NCBI GenBank assembly: GCA_903882765.1
Contig: CAIRYE010000493.1
Location: 1 to 7,141, forward strand
Length of the DNA stretch: 7,141 nt
Source: an uncultured Anaerolineae bacterium
GTDB taxonomy: Bacteria > Chloroflexota > Anaerolineae > Anaerolineales > Villigracilaceae
Direction of reading: 5' to 3'
Shown here: positions 6,649 through 7,141 of the stretch, piece after piece
How the letters are laid out: each line of letters opens with the position of its first letter
Numbering within the stretch: the stretch's first letter is position 1
Position numbers and translations under genes: made by a program
The notes under the pieces: generated by a model
The model's input: only the letters and a program-made list of their open reading frames with translations
What the model was told of the DNA's origin: nothing
The model's database searches: none

Positions 6649-7141
6649 TCATTACCTGGTTCATTTTTTACCAAATAGACCGGTCTGCCTTTTACTTGTT
6701 GGAAGATGTACCCAATGTATACGCCAATGAACCCAAGCAAGATCATGATGATGCCGCTGGCGATCAACAACACCGCCATCAGCGAGCTCCACCCTGGGAC
6801 GATCTTTTCATTCATGCCTGCTGCCCATAAAAATAACACATAAGCGATCTGCGCGAGAGCCAATAGAATGAAAGCCCCACCAACGCTCAGACCAATATAC
6901 AGTGGCACTAGCGAAAATGAAAAAACGGCATCAGAAGCAAGCCGCACCATTTTGCCCAGAGAGTATTTTGAAACGCCAGACATTCGTTGGGCTTCGTTGT
7001 AGGGAAGGATAATTGTGCGATATCCCATCCAGGCGATCATGCCGCGCAAGAAGCGATGGTACTCTGGCATTGCCTTTAGGGCATCTAAAGCTTGGCGTGA
7101 CATTGCGCGAAAATCGGCGGAACCGGGGTTGATGTAAGTAC
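6645..7141 (-). CDS. GT2-family glycosyltransferase, C-terminal part (5' end beyond window)
   Basis: Only the last 164 residues are visible; the frame is open to the right edge, so the N-terminal catalytic Rossmann-like domain lies outside. The fragment matches the end of DPM1/GtrB/ArnC-like enzymes, which move a sugar from a nucleotide donor to polyprenyl phosphate at the membrane. Visible marks are PGSADFRAMSR (GS-x-DFR, end of the GT domain), PEYHRFLRGMIAWMGYRT, and SGVSKYSLGKMVRLASDAV, which contains the family SKYSLxK motif. Two membrane segments follow (visible residues about 78-107 and 118-145), then the short GRPVYLV tail. ATG 7103 is internal and not the real start. The gene is the first visible member of unit A. 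Confidence 0.92.
   Translation of the reverse strand, partial: TYINPGSADFRAMSRQALDALKAMPEYHRFLRGMIAWMGYRTIILPYNEAQRMSGVSKYSLGKMVRLASDAVFSFSLVPLYIGLSVGGAFILLALAQIAYVLFLWAAGMNEKIVPGWSSLMAVLLIASGIIMILLGFIGVYIGYIFQQVKGRPVYLVKNEPGNE

Noticed and set aside
7103..7141. ATG at 7103 as the start of a small 152-residue membrane protein.
   Set aside because: The frame continues upstream to the edge with family-typical residues (PGSADFRA), so this is the tail of a larger glycosyltransferase.

Overview
The window is a compact bacterial chromosome segment. Every gene I can support lies on the minus strand, so transcription runs from the right edge to the left. The gene mix is mostly housekeeping plus cell envelope, with moderate GC. 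A DUF92 membrane protein, a PH-domain membrane protein, a DegT-type aminotransferase and a bactofilin sit together. This content and the protein style suggest Chloroflexota, perhaps an Anaerolineae lineage. That placement is an inference from protein character, not from a marker gene. I see no mobile element, tRNA, rRNA or CRISPR array.

Two transcription units are visible. Unit A (right edge to about 4544) encodes the C-terminal part of a GT2 polyprenyl-phosphate glycosyltransferase, a histidine-phosphatase-superfamily protein, a 3-methyladenine DNA glycosylase (Aag/MPG type) and the enoyl-ACP reductase FabI. It ends at a strong intrinsic terminator (4544-4579). Unit B (4488 to the left edge) starts just after an AT-rich spacer. 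It encodes a bactofilin, a shortened prolyl-tRNA-synthetase-like protein, a DegT/DnrJ/EryC1/StrS aminotransferase, a PH-domain membrane protein and a DUF92 membrane protein that runs off the left edge. All neighbours inside each unit overlap by 1 or 4 bases (ATGA, GTGA, TAATG or TGATG junctions), which points to translational coupling.

The most interesting object is the 415-residue ProRS-like protein at 2810-4057. It keeps a full YbaK-type editing (INS) domain and a full anticodon-binding domain. It has lost, in frame, the segments carrying class II motif 2 and motif 3, so it should not be able to make prolyl-tRNA. It looks like a stable remodelled paralogue, possibly a trans-editing factor for mischarged tRNA(Pro). 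It predicts that a complete ProRS is encoded elsewhere in the genome. A second genome-level signal is the high density of GATC: about 70 sites by hand count against roughly 28 expected.

The remaining genes are recognisable families with intact catalytic residues. Unit B combines a cytoskeletal scaffold (bactofilin), a nucleotide-sugar-type aminotransferase and two membrane proteins, which hints at an envelope role, but nothing here proves that the genes work together.
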